Source of the DNA: Sediminibacillus halophilus
GTDB lineage: Bacteria; Bacillota; Bacilli; Bacillales; Amphibacillaceae
DNA: 64,000 bases
Assembly (NCBI RefSeq): GCF_900103695.1
Contig: NZ_FNHF01000001.1
Span: 1 to 64,000, forward strand
Direction of reading: 5' to 3'
The notes under the pieces are model-generated. The model saw only the letters and a program-made list of their open reading frames with translations. It ran no database searches and was not told the origin of the DNA. Both the position numbers and the translations under genes were made by a program. Shown here piece by piece: positions 55,227-63,882 of the stretch (positions within the stretch are counted from its first letter, which is position 1; each line of letters begins with the position of its first letter).

Positions 55227-56126
55227 ATGGACAACAAATTAATCAGAGTAGGTACGACTTATTTGCCGGTAGCAGATGTGAATATAGCTTCTGAATGGTA
55301 CGTGACCAATTTGGATGCTGACTTATCCTACAAGGATGAAGAAAAAGCAATCATTAATCTAGCAGACCAAAGTTTTTTTCTTGTAAAAGCAGGGGAAAAA
55401 CAAACGGCTAATTTTTTGGATACTGCCGGAAAAGAACGTTTCTCTATCACCTTTGAAGTAGACGGAATCGAGGCACTTCAAGCTATTCGGCAGCAGTTAA
55501 AGGAAAGAGGGGCCAAAGTAGGGGCGATTGAGGATAGGGGACATCCAGGTAACAATTTTACCTTTTACGATTTAGACGGAAATAAATTTGATGTATGGAG
55601 TGAACTAAGTCCTGTTTATAAAAATTCGCACAGTCTGCTTCCATCTGAAAGTGGAACAGGGAGTAGAAATAGAGAGTTCGAACAATACTTGGAAAGCTAT
55701 CTTGACGCATGGAGGAATTTTTCCCTGGAGGCATTACAAAAGCATATTTCAAACGATTATCAAGCTCGTGAAGCAAGGGGTTCAGAAGTCGTCGATTTTG
55801 GTTATCAACAGTCCCTCGAGGGATGGGAACAAGCATTCAAGCAGTTAAAGGAGTCAGCTGAATGGGTGTTGACTGTCCATGCAAAGATATCCACTGGTGA
55901 AAATGTGGCAATTGCCATCATCTCTGCAACTTTGATAATCGAAGGAAAGCCGCTTGATACAGCAAATTTGTTTTTTGATGTTTTTCAAAGAAAGTCAAAA
56001 CAAGCCGAATGGAAAATGGTGAGAAGTTACATAGAAGCAGGTATCCCATGCAAGCAGCTTCAATTTGTCGACGGGTTTAGGGAGATTGCATTATTTGAAA
56101 AGAAGATTATGAAAGCGGAGAAATAA
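55227..56126 (+). CDS. VOC domain fused to an NTF2/SnoaL-like domain
   Basis: A 299-residue two-domain protein. Residues 1-130 are a VOC (glyoxalase-like) domain (YLPVADVNIASEWYV, GHPGNNFTFYDLDGNKFDVW). Residues 145-290 resemble an NTF2-like domain (YLDAWRNFSLEALQKHISNDYQAR, then ENVAIAIISATLI, WKMVRSYIEAG). Both folds bind small molecules; substrate unknown. ATG 55227 follows AAAGGAG. It touches the following GNAT gene (stop then ATG), so they are co-translated. Confidence 0.78.
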   Translation: MDNKLIRVGTTYLPVADVNIASEWYVTNLDADLSYKDEEKAIINLADQSFFLVKAGEKQTANFLDTAGKERFSITFEVDGIEALQAIRQQLKERGAKVGAIEDRGHPGNNFTFYDLDGNKFDVWSELSPVYKNSHSLLPSESGTGSRNREFEQYLESYLDAWRNFSLEALQKHISNDYQAREARGSEVVDFGYQQSLEGWEQAFKQLKESAEWVLTVHAKISTGENVAIAIISATLIIEGKPLDTANLFFDVFQRKSKQAEWKMVRSYIEAGIPCKQLQFVDGFREIALFEKKIMKAEK

Positions 56127-56603
56127 ATGGAGTTCGTAAAATTGGGTCAATTAGATAAACAGATAATCACCGCCTTTTTTAGAGATCATTGGGGGAGTCC
56201 GGAAATGGTTATTGTGAACGGAACCTACCAGTGCGATGAGCTTCCCGGCTTTGCAGCAGTTGCTAAAGGTAAAGAAATTGTCGGCATGATCACCTATACA
56301 ATTGTTGGGGAAACATGTGAAATAATCTCATTGGACAGTGTGTTGGAGCGACGTGGCATCGGTACTCGACTCCTAACGTTGGCGGAAGATATGGCCAAAA
56401 ACATGAATTGTACGCGTGTGAAGCTTGTCACAAGTAATGACAACATCCTTGCACTTGGCTTTTACCAGCGGAGGGGCTACCGGATAATCAAGATTTATCA
56501 GAACGCCATCGATCGAGCCAGAATGATAAAGCCCCAAATTCCAATGAAGGCTGAAAATGGTATTCCCATCCGTGATGAGCTTCTATTGATGAAACAACTA
56601 TAA
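56127..56603 (+). CDS. GNAT family N-acetyltransferase
   Basis: A 158-residue acetyl-CoA-dependent transferase. The CoA-binding motif A is SLDSVLERRGIGTRLLTLAEDMA (RGIGT), and the end of the fold is ALGFYQRRGYRIIKIY. The ATG directly follows the upstream stop with AAAGCGGAG before it. The acceptor is unknown; tight coupling to the VOC-NTF2 gene suggests a shared detoxification role. Confidence 0.85.
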   Translation: MEFVKLGQLDKQIITAFFRDHWGSPEMVIVNGTYQCDELPGFAAVAKGKEIVGMITYTIVGETCEIISLDSVLERRGIGTRLLTLAEDMAKNMNCTRVKLVTSNDNILALGFYQRRGYRIIKIYQNAIDRARMIKPQIPMKAENGIPIRDELLLMKQL

Positions 56604-56652
56604 ATAAAGGCGTGTTTAATTTACATAACGTGGATATTGCAAACTAAAGTGT

Positions 56653-56687
56653 GCTGAAAGAGCCGGAGGCTGTTTTCAGCTTTTTTT
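56653..56687 (+). terminator. Terminator after the GNAT gene
   Basis: GCTGAAA pairs with TTTCAGC with AGCC/GGCT nested inside, then T7. Confidence 0.87.
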
Positions 56688-56802
56688 GTACAGAAAAATT
56701 TCTCAACAACAAAAAGATAATTCCCTTAATTGCCTCCTGAGAGCATAGTTTTTCGTATTAGAACCAAAATGATAATAGCAAGTATTTTGAGGAGGTTGAT
56801 CT

Positions 56803-58761
56803 ATGCCTTTAAATGTTACACAAAAATTGATTAAGGAACATTTGATGTCCGGAGAAATGATACCGGGAACCGAAATAGGTCTCCGTATTGATCAAACGTT
56901 AACACAGGATGCTACTGGCACTATGGTGATGCTTGAGCTGGAAGCTATGGGACTCGATTATGCAAAAACGGAAGCTTCCGCCCAATATGTCGATCATAAT
57001 CTTATCCAAGTAGACAGTAAAAATCCTGATGATCATTTATTTTTGCAAAGTGCAACAAGACGTTTTGGTTTATATTACAGCCGTCCCGGTAATGGTGTCA
57101 GCCATCCGGTGCATATGCAGCGATTGGCAAAGCCGGGGAAGACACTACTTGGATCGGACAGCCATACTTGTGCAAATGGTTGTATGGGTATGCTCGCCAT
57201 GGGGGCAGGTGGAATCGATGTAGCCATGGCTATTGCCGGTGAGCCGTTCTATGTGAAAATGCCGAAAGTATGGGGAGTGAAACTGACCGGTGAATTGCCG
57301 GAATGGGTTAGCGCCAAGGATGTTATTTTTGAATTGCTGAAGCGCCATGATGTGAAAGGGGGCGTAGGCAAAGTCATTGAATATTACGGACCAGGTTTAA
57401 AAAACTTGAGCGCTATGGATCGGCATGTAATTGCAAATATGGGAGCGGAATTGGGTGCCACGGGTACGGTCTTTCCATCTGACGAGGAAGTAAAGCGGTT
57501 TTTAAACGATCAGGATCGTGAAAAAGATTGGATGGAATTAAAGGCGGACCGTGATGCAACGTACGATTTGGAGGAGGAAATCAATCTTTCCGAATTAGAG
57601 CCGTTAATAGCCAAGCCATCCAGCCCCGGCAATGTAGTGCCCGTAAAGGAAATTGCCGGTGAACCAATTTATCAGTCGTATGTCGGTTCTTCTGCAAATC
57701 CAGGGTTTCGTGACTTTGCAATCGCCTCAGAAATCGTGAAAGGGAAACAAATTGCGGATGGAATCTCTTTTGATATCAACCCTACTTCGAGGCAGATGCT
57801 GACGGATTTAGTCAATGAAGGGCATGTTGCAAATCTACTGCAGGCTGGCGCACGGCTACACCAGGCAGGGTGTAACGGCTGTATCGGAATGGGTCAGGCT
57901 CCGGCAACTGGTAGAAACAGTCTTCGGACTACCCCCCGAAACTTTCCGGGACGATCTGGAACCAAAGAGGACAGTGTGTTTCTTTGCAGTCCGGAAACGG
58001 CTGCTGCATCAGCACTAACTGGGGTCATTACGGATCCGAGAACATTAAAAATGGATTACCCGAAAATCAAAAAGCCAAAAAAGCCGACCATTGACATGAA
58101 TTTGTTGGATGCCCCACTTGATCCAGAGCAAGCAAGACAGGTAGAACTTTATAAGGGCCCGAATATTGCTTCCATCCCTGAGATGGATGAATTGCCGGAT
58201 CAGCTTGAGCTTCCGGTTCTGTTGAAGATGGCCGACAATATTTCTACCGACGAAATTTTGGCAGGAGGAGCTCGTGTATTGCCTTTTCGCAGCAACCTGC
58301 CGGAAATAAGCAAATTCACCTTTGAGATTGTTGATGAATCCTATTACGAACGGAGCATGGCAATCAAGGGAAAGGGGGGGCATGCTGTAATCGGTGGTTT
58401 TAACTATGGGCAGGGTTCGAGCCGGGAGCATGCAGCACTAGCGCCTAGATTTCTCGGTTTGCGTGCAGCGTTAGTAAAAGATTTTGCAAGGATCCATTGG
58501 CAAAACCTGGTCAATTTCGGAATTTTACCTTTGACCTTTGTAAACGAAGAAGACTATGCCAAAATAAATCAAGGCGATGTGCTGCAACTTACTGATTTGC
58601 GAAACAAGATTCAACAAGGTAATGAGTTCAGCATCTCGATTAAAGGAAAAAATCAAACAATTGCTGTCCAACATGCATTGTCTGGCCGTCAGGTTGAAAT
58701 GATGCTCAAAGGCGGACTGATCAACTGGGTAAGAGAGCGGCAGAACGCCGCCAAAACCTGA
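56803..58761 (+). CDS. Aconitate hydratase, short (~650-residue) type
   Basis: A 652-residue 4Fe-4S hydro-lyase interconverting citrate and isocitrate. Cluster cysteines are C123 (SDSHTCANG), C357 and C360 (GCNGCIGMG). The swivel domain carries FNYGQGSSREHAALAPRFLG with the substrate Arg/Ser set. It is far shorter than the ~900-residue CitB/AcnA type of B. subtilis and fits the Aquifex/mitochondrial-like group. AGGAGG lies 11 nt before the ATG. A homoaconitase-like role is not excluded. Confidence 0.88.
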   Translation: MPLNVTQKLIKEHLMSGEMIPGTEIGLRIDQTLTQDATGTMVMLELEAMGLDYAKTEASAQYVDHNLIQVDSKNPDDHLFLQSATRRFGLYYSRPGNGVSHPVHMQRLAKPGKTLLGSDSHTCANGCMGMLAMGAGGIDVAMAIAGEPFYVKMPKVWGVKLTGELPEWVSAKDVIFELLKRHDVKGGVGKVIEYYGPGLKNLSAMDRHVIANMGAELGATGTVFPSDEEVKRFLNDQDREKDWMELKADRDATYDLEEEINLSELEPLIAKPSSPGNVVPVKEIAGEPIYQSYVGSSANPGFRDFAIASEIVKGKQIADGISFDINPTSRQMLTDLVNEGHVANLLQAGARLHQAGCNGCIGMGQAPATGRNSLRTTPRNFPGRSGTKEDSVFLCSPETAAASALTGVITDPRTLKMDYPKIKKPKKPTIDMNLLDAPLDPEQARQVELYKGPNIASIPEMDELPDQLELPVLLKMADNISTDEILAGGARVLPFRSNLPEISKFTFEIVDESYYERSMAIKGKGGHAVIGGFNYGQGSSREHAALAPRFLGLRAALVKDFARIHWQNLVNFGILPLTFVNEEDYAKINQGDVLQLTDLRNKIQQGNEFSISIKGKNQTIAVQHALSGRQVEMMLKGGLINWVRERQNAAKT

Positions 58762-58778
58762 TAAAAGGAGAGAATCAT

Positions 58779-58955
58779 ATGGTGAATAGAAAAAATGTAT
58801 GTAAGGCATGTGAAGGAACAGGGATGCTCGCCGATGATGAAGAATGGCAGTATACTTGTACGGTGTGCGGAGGAGATGGGGCTTTTTTTCCTGGTGACCG
58901 AGCAGAGCCAGCTAGGCCGATAAATGTGGACGAAAACAATCGGCTTTTAGATTAG
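58779..58955 (+). CDS. Small double CxxCxGxG zinc-ribbon protein
   Basis: A 58-residue gene 17 nt after the aconitase. Two cysteine knuckles, CKACEGTG (C8, C11) and CTVCGGDG (C27, C30), match half of the DnaJ-type zinc-binding domain. AAAAGGAGAG precedes the ATG by 6 nt. The tail is acidic (NVDENNRLLD). It appears to be co-transcribed with the Fe-S enzyme, so a role as a chaperone-like or assembly helper is conceivable but unproven. Confidence 0.78.
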   Translation: MVNRKNVCKACEGTGMLADDEEWQYTCTVCGGDGAFFPGDRAEPARPINVDENNRLLD

Positions 58956-58996
58956 TTTCAGAAGCAGGTAATAAAAGTATATATTCAAGCCAAAAT

Positions 58997-59039
58997 AGAC
59001 GAGTTTGAATTTCTTGGAATTCAAATTCGTCTGGTTTTT
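58997..59039 (+). terminator. Terminator of aconitase-zinc-ribbon operon
   Basis: AGACGAGTTTGAATT pairs with AATTCAAATTCGTCT (one mismatch), then GGTTTTTC. Confidence 0.9.
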
Positions 59040-59209
59040 CATTTTAAATTGATGAAGTAAATACTTCGGTTCGGTTAGGTGCTTCGAATATCGCGGGGAC
59101 GATCCTTCTTATTCGGTAATCCAAAGAACATGTGAGGGAGTATCTGTCGTTGTATTTCCAACCACTCTATTAAAAAAGGTAATGCATTTGGCATATTATA
59201 GTAAAATGA

Positions 59210-59240
59210 GAACGGAGATTCCCGTTCTTTTTTTATTTTT
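59210..59240 (+). terminator. Terminator hairpin without an obvious gene upstream
   Basis: GAACGG (59210-59215) pairs with CCGTTC (59222-59227), then T8. The 170 nt before it hold no recognisable gene, which fits gene loss in this stretch. Confidence 0.8.
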
Positions 59241-59292
59241 TAAAGAAGAGATGGAACAAATTCAAAAGCGTTTCGTTTTATAGTGGAGGAGT

Positions 59293-59788
59293 GATAGATT
59301 TGACAGTCTTACCGAACAACTAGCCAACGTGGAGGATGGCTTTGTATCCCAGGTAACAGTAGGAATCAAAAAGGAAATGACACCAGAAAAACTTAGGCGG
59401 ATTCTTTCCAAATATAATTGGAAATCAATCGAATGGCTGTTTATAGCGTGGAAATAATCAATTATGAAGTTACTCACTAAGCTGGCCAGTTTACCTTTAA
59501 CTCTCCTTTGAATATAAGGCCTACACATGAATAGGATGAGGAGAACAAACTGAATTCCTGGCGATTCTCCTTGAGAGATAAACAGTCTATAACAGAAGCT
59601 GAAAAGCAATGGATTCAGGACTTGGAATGGCAGACAGCACACGGATGCTACTTTGGAGAGAAATCGATAAGAAGCGGCTAGAATATGTGATCGAATACGG
59701 GATTCTTGTAATTGGTGCAGTGGTGGCAGGGCAGATCCGGGAGATGGAGATACTGGAACAAGAGGGACAGCTTTATCAATTTCAATAA
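59293..59788 (+). pseudogene. Remnant of an ECF anti-sigma factor C-terminal domain
   Basis: One frame reads DRFDSLTEQLANVEDGFV then SQVTVGIKKEMTPEKLRRIL and ends ..WKSIEWLFIAWK at a TAA (59455). Another frame near the end reads RLEYVIEYGILVIGAVVAG then QIREMEILEQEGQ and stops at 59788. Together they resemble the sigma-regulator C-terminal domain (VANGYVAEVALSF.., then IYGAVVTGPTKELLKL) of YhdL-like anti-sigma factors. Several frameshifts separate the parts and no N terminus or sigma gene is seen. Confidence 0.5.
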
Positions 59789-59920
59789 GGAGGCAATGAA
59801 GTAGGGAATTGGAACAATAGAAAAAGGGTCAATAGAGTTTTGCTGCTATTTAAGTGAGGGTCTCTATTTCTAGACCATGTTTTTTATAAAATGGTTAGCT
59901 ATATCATTGGAGGACACAAA

Positions 59921-60892
59921 ATGAACACCTATAAACTAGTAAAAATAATAGGAATGGTCCTTGTTTTGTTGGCGGTATTCATGTTTTTGAATAATAGTTC
60001 GTTTTTTACGAAAGCCCGAACAGGGCAGTCTTTTCTTCTCGCTCACCGTGGTGTGGCACAGACGTTCTCGATTGAAGATTTAACAGGTCAGACTTGTACG
60101 GCTGAGCAGATTTATCCACCAGAGCATGCTTTTCTTGAAAACACAATTCCTTCCATGAAAGCCGCGTTCGAGTATGGCGCGGATATGGTTGAATTCGATG
60201 TTCGTCCCACAAAGGATGAGCGATTTGCCGTTTTTCATGATTGGACGCTGGATTGCCGGACGAATGTGGATGGAGAGCCATCTGAATACACCATGGAAGA
60301 GTTGAAGAAAATCGATATTGGTTATGGCTATACTTCAGATAATGGGGAGAGCTATCCATTCCGGGGAAAAGGGATTGGTATGATGCCTTCAATGACAGAA
60401 GTTTTGACCACTTTTCCTGAACAGTTGTTTTTAATTCATATAAAAAGTGATGATCCTGCTGAAGGGGAACAAATGGCTGACCTTCTTAAAAGCATAGGCG
60501 ACAACCAAAGAAAAAGGCTGACAGTCTATGGCGGTAATGCCCCAATAGCAAAACTAAAAGAATTACTACCAGACCAGCGGGTGATGTCTAAAGCGACATT
60601 AAAAAAATGTCTGATTCCTTATCTTTCCGTTGGCTGGACAGGCATGATTCCTGATTCCTGCAAACATACCCAACTGCATATCCCTGAAAAATATGCGAAA
60701 TGGCTATGGGGTTGGCCGGATAAGTTTTTAAACAGGATGGACAGCGTCGGTACCAGAGTTATTGTCGTAGCAGGAAATGGCAAATGGTCAGAGGGCTTTG
60801 ATTCTAAAGCAGACCTAAATAGATTGCCGGAAAATTATTCTGGAGGACTGTGGACGAATCGTATCGACAAAATAAGTGAACTAATGAAATAA
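59921..60892 (+). CDS. Glycerophosphodiester phosphodiesterase (membrane-anchored)
   Basis: A 323-residue GDPD with one N-terminal membrane helix (about 6-25) and an extracytoplasmic catalytic domain. LLAHRGVAQ, ENTIPSMKAAFEYGADMVEFDVRPTKDERFAVFHDWTLD hold the catalytic His/Arg/Glu/Asp set. It would release glycerol-3-phosphate from lipid or teichoic-acid glycerophosphodiesters. ATG 59921 follows TTGGAGGA; an earlier ATG at 59891 has none. The mid-domain has an insertion (SVGWTGMIPDSCKHTQ) compared with minimal GDPDs. Confidence 0.88.
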   Translation: MNTYKLVKIIGMVLVLLAVFMFLNNSSFFTKARTGQSFLLAHRGVAQTFSIEDLTGQTCTAEQIYPPEHAFLENTIPSMKAAFEYGADMVEFDVRPTKDERFAVFHDWTLDCRTNVDGEPSEYTMEELKKIDIGYGYTSDNGESYPFRGKGIGMMPSMTEVLTTFPEQLFLIHIKSDDPAEGEQMADLLKSIGDNQRKRLTVYGGNAPIAKLKELLPDQRVMSKATLKKCLIPYLSVGWTGMIPDSCKHTQLHIPEKYAKWLWGWPDKFLNRMDSVGTRVIVVAGNGKWSEGFDSKADLNRLPENYSGGLWTNRIDKISELMK

Positions 60893-60968
60893 CGCGAAAT
60901 CAAAAAGCAGGAAAACACGAATTTTAATGGAAATAATCTTATATCAGACATTAAAAAGGAGAGAAAAA

Positions 60969-61433
60969 ATGAACCTGAAAAGACTGTTGTTGGACCAAGT
61001 TAATGCTTGCTATGGCAGAGATACATGGTTTGTTTCTATCAAAACGGCGTTAAACGGGATAAACGCTGAAGAGGCTTCCTGGAGAAACAAGGAAACAAAC
61101 CATTCTATTTGGGAAATAGTAAACCACTTAATCTACTATAATGGGCTTTATTTGGATAAATTTAAGGGTGAATCTGTAGAAGAAACAGCTTATGACAATA
61201 AAGCGACTTTCACTGAAGGTCACAGGTCGGAATGGAATCAGACCCTTAAATTGTTAGACCAACTGATGGGAGAATGGATTGAAAATATCGAAGCTAGTCC
61301 GGAAACACATCTGGAAAAATGGGTTTCAGAAATCAACCATTTAGCATTGCATCACACATATCACGTCGGTCAGATAGTCTATATCCGCAAAGCCATGGGG
61401 AGATGGGAAGCTGCGAATGGCGTTCTCAGTTGA
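60969..61433 (+). CDS. DinB family protein
   Basis: A 154-residue four-helix-bundle protein. The three His of the DinB metal site are visible in IWEIVNHLIYYN, LALHHTYHVGQI. Members act as thiol-dependent S-transferases or have unknown roles. ATG 60969 follows AAAAGGAGAG; the earlier ATG at 60927 is rejected. 21 nt before the serine hydrolase gene, so probably one operon. Confidence 0.87.
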   Translation: MNLKRLLLDQVNACYGRDTWFVSIKTALNGINAEEASWRNKETNHSIWEIVNHLIYYNGLYLDKFKGESVEETAYDNKATFTEGHRSEWNQTLKLLDQLMGEWIENIEASPETHLEKWVSEINHLALHHTYHVGQIVYIRKAMGRWEAANGVLS

Positions 61434-61454
61434 AGGGAAAGAAGGGGGATAACG

Positions 61455-62498
61455 ATGAAGCAACAATTAACAAGCACACGTTTGGTAGAAGCAGTTGAAA
61501 AAGAGCAATTTTCTGGAACCATTATCGTTAATAAGGATGGACAAACCTTGTTCGAGCATGCAGGAGGTTATGCAGACAAGGCCAGTCAAAGACTTAACTT
61601 TCATGATACTAAATTTGGCATTGCTTCCGGGTGCAAATTGTTCACCGCCATCGCTGTCTGCCAGTTGGTCGAAAACGGAAGCCTGTCATTCCAAACTCGT
61701 CTCAGCGAGTGTTTGAAAATGGATTTTCCATTGTTTGACCAATCAATCACTATCCATCATTTGCTTACGCACAGTGCAGGGATTCCTGACTATTTTGACG
61801 AAGAAAAAATGGATGATTTCGAAGAACTGTGGAAACAAACACCAATGTATTTAATGAAGAACCCTGTTGACTTCCTGCCTTTGTTCCAGGAGAAATCGAT
61901 GAAAGATAAGCCAGGTAATAGGTTTCATTATAACAATGCAGGTTACATACTGCTTGGGTTAATCATTGAACAGCAGACCGGCCTTTCTATTTCGGATTAC
62001 GTGGAAAAGTATATTTTCCAACCGGCAAATATGTTGGACTCTGGTTACTTTTCACTGGACCAGCTGCCTGGCAATACAGCATTTGGATACATACATAACG
62101 ACGACGGGACTTGGAGGACCAACATATATTCTATTCCAATAAAAGGGGGAGCGGACGGTGGTGCCTTCACCACAGCTCCGGATATGATGAAGCTTTGGGA
62201 AGCGCTCTTGAACCATCAACTGTTCAGCAAAGTTTTAACCGATCTATTGCTTACTCCGCATATCAAGGTAAAGGATGGGGTGGAGTATGGATACGGTGTC
62301 TGGATAAACCGGGAAGGAAAATATCCTTGGAAATACCAAGTTATGGGCTATGATCCGGGGGTAAGTTTTCATTCTGCTCATTATCCACAGTTGAATATAA
62401 CGATGGCCATACCGTCCAATCAATCTTCAGGGCCATTCTCCATCATGAAATTAATTGAAGAAGACATATTTCGATCAGGCAAGAGCGAGGTCCGATGA
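61455..62498 (+). CDS. Serine hydrolase, beta-lactamase (class C/esterase) family
   Basis: A 347-residue penicillin-binding-fold hydrolase without signal peptide, so cytoplasmic. The SxxK motif is ASGCKLFTA (Ser and Lys near 59-62), YxN is YNNAGY, and the third motif region lies in QVMGYDPGVSFHS. Such proteins are esterases or peptidases more often than true beta-lactamases. GAAAGAAGGGGG precedes the ATG. It overlaps the next gene by 4 nt (ATGA). Confidence 0.88.
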   Translation: MKQQLTSTRLVEAVEKEQFSGTIIVNKDGQTLFEHAGGYADKASQRLNFHDTKFGIASGCKLFTAIAVCQLVENGSLSFQTRLSECLKMDFPLFDQSITIHHLLTHSAGIPDYFDEEKMDDFEELWKQTPMYLMKNPVDFLPLFQEKSMKDKPGNRFHYNNAGYILLGLIIEQQTGLSISDYVEKYIFQPANMLDSGYFSLDQLPGNTAFGYIHNDDGTWRTNIYSIPIKGGADGGAFTTAPDMMKLWEALLNHQLFSKVLTDLLLTPHIKVKDGVEYGYGVWINREGKYPWKYQVMGYDPGVSFHSAHYPQLNITMAIPSNQSSGPFSIMKLIEEDIFRSGKSEVR

Positions 62499-63310
62499 AA
62501 ATGGTGTCGACAAAAGAGCTGGCATACGATATTGAGCAATCAGAAATTTCGTGTTTACAATCCAGATTGTCAGCAATCAAAAAGATAGAGGGCAATCCAA
62601 TGGGGATTGATTTGAAATGCTTTGGCCATGCAACTTGTTTTTCGGCAGCCGGCATTCCTGGTCCGTCTTTTAATACAGTGAAGGGGCTGGAGGATAGCGA
62701 TGTTAAGCTACTTGACCAAATAATCGAATTTTATGAACAGCGGGGTATTCCCGCACGTTGGGAACTAACACCTGCACATGTGTCCCGGAAATTGCTGACT
62801 CCTTTAAGTGAAAAGGGATACTATCATTCGGATTTCCATACTTCCCTCTATGTGTCTGTTTCTTCGGTGGTAACGGATGAAAAGGAAGAGGGAGACGTGG
62901 TCGTACGTCGACTGAAAAGCGATGAATTTGATATCTTTGCCTCCATATATGCCGATTCGTTTGATATGCCAGAGGCTCTAAAACCTGCTATTAAAGCAAA
63001 TAATCAAGTATTAGAGATAGATAGAAATTGGTTGTTCTATCTGGCAACTGTTGATGAGAAACCTGCCGGGATTGCTGTATTGTATATCGACGAAGCTGTC
63101 GCTGTTCTTGCTGCAGCAGCAACCCTCCCGGAATTCAGGCGAAAAGGAGTCCATAAAGCCTTGATAAATAAACGGGCCATTGCAGCAAGATCAAGAAACT
63201 GCCGGCTTCTTGCCGGACAAGCGGGTTTTGGAAGTGCCAGCATGCGCAATATGGAAAGGGCTGGAATGAAAATCGCATTTACGAAAGCTATTTGGAGCCG
63301 ACGAAAATAG
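62495..63310 (+). CDS. GNAT family N-acetyltransferase (two-domain)
   Basis: A 271-residue protein whose C-terminal part is a GNAT domain (VVVRRLKSDEFDIFASIYADSF start; motif A AAAATLPEFRRKGVHKALINKR; end NMERAGMKIAFTKAIW). The first ~120 residues resemble a degenerate GNAT-like half with GIPARWELTP. Translation-coupled to the serine hydrolase. Substrate unknown. Confidence 0.82.
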   Translation: MKMVSTKELAYDIEQSEISCLQSRLSAIKKIEGNPMGIDLKCFGHATCFSAAGIPGPSFNTVKGLEDSDVKLLDQIIEFYEQRGIPARWELTPAHVSRKLLTPLSEKGYYHSDFHTSLYVSVSSVVTDEKEEGDVVVRRLKSDEFDIFASIYADSFDMPEALKPAIKANNQVLEIDRNWLFYLATVDEKPAGIAVLYIDEAVAVLAAAATLPEFRRKGVHKALINKRAIAARSRNCRLLAGQAGFGSASMRNMERAGMKIAFTKAIWSRRK

Positions 63311-63338
63311 ACGCTGTAGTAGCGGGGAGGATAAGGTT

Positions 63339-63848
63339 TTGATTGAATTTATCCGAAACACTCCAGATAGAATGGAGGTAGAAAAGAGAATAGTCAACTC
63401 TCAACAGGAATATAACTTGATTGCCAATGGTAAACGATATATAGATGATAAGGATATTTTCGATCAATATACAGAGGCACAAAAATTAAAAGTAAGCCGA
63501 TATCTCGTCAGGTATGAAAAGAGGTATGTCGGTATTCTGGATTTTGGAATGACGAGTCCACGCCAACAAAAACCGTGGATCAGTTTGTTCCTAATTGCTA
63601 AGGATTTTCAAAGGACAGGAATTGCTAGAAAAACGTACCAAGCTTTTGAAGAAATGCTGAGAGAAAAGCAAACTGACTGTATTCAAATTGCCGTCCATGC
63701 AGAAAATAAACGGGCATTGCGATTTTGGAATAGGGTAGGTTTTACTCTCTTTCAGGAAAGGATATATAAAGGAAAGAGGATGTACAGCATGGAAAAACAA
63801 CTCAAGGACCCTATTAGCGGAAATAACGATAATCAGATTAATCTTTGA
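63339..63848 (+). CDS. GNAT family N-acetyltransferase
   Basis: A 169-residue acetyltransferase. Motif A is LFLIAKDFQRTGIARKTYQAFEEML (QRTGIA), followed by VHAENKRALRFWNRVGFTLFQERIYKGKRMYSME, a common GNAT end. TTG start at 63339 after GGGGAGGATAAGG. It continues the operon from 60969. The acceptor is unknown. Confidence 0.83.
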   Translation: MIEFIRNTPDRMEVEKRIVNSQQEYNLIANGKRYIDDKDIFDQYTEAQKLKVSRYLVRYEKRYVGILDFGMTSPRQQKPWISLFLIAKDFQRTGIARKTYQAFEEMLREKQTDCIQIAVHAENKRALRFWNRVGFTLFQERIYKGKRMYSMEKQLKDPISGNNDNQINL

Positions 63849-63882
63849 TCGTATATACAACTTAGAGATGGAGGAATACAAG

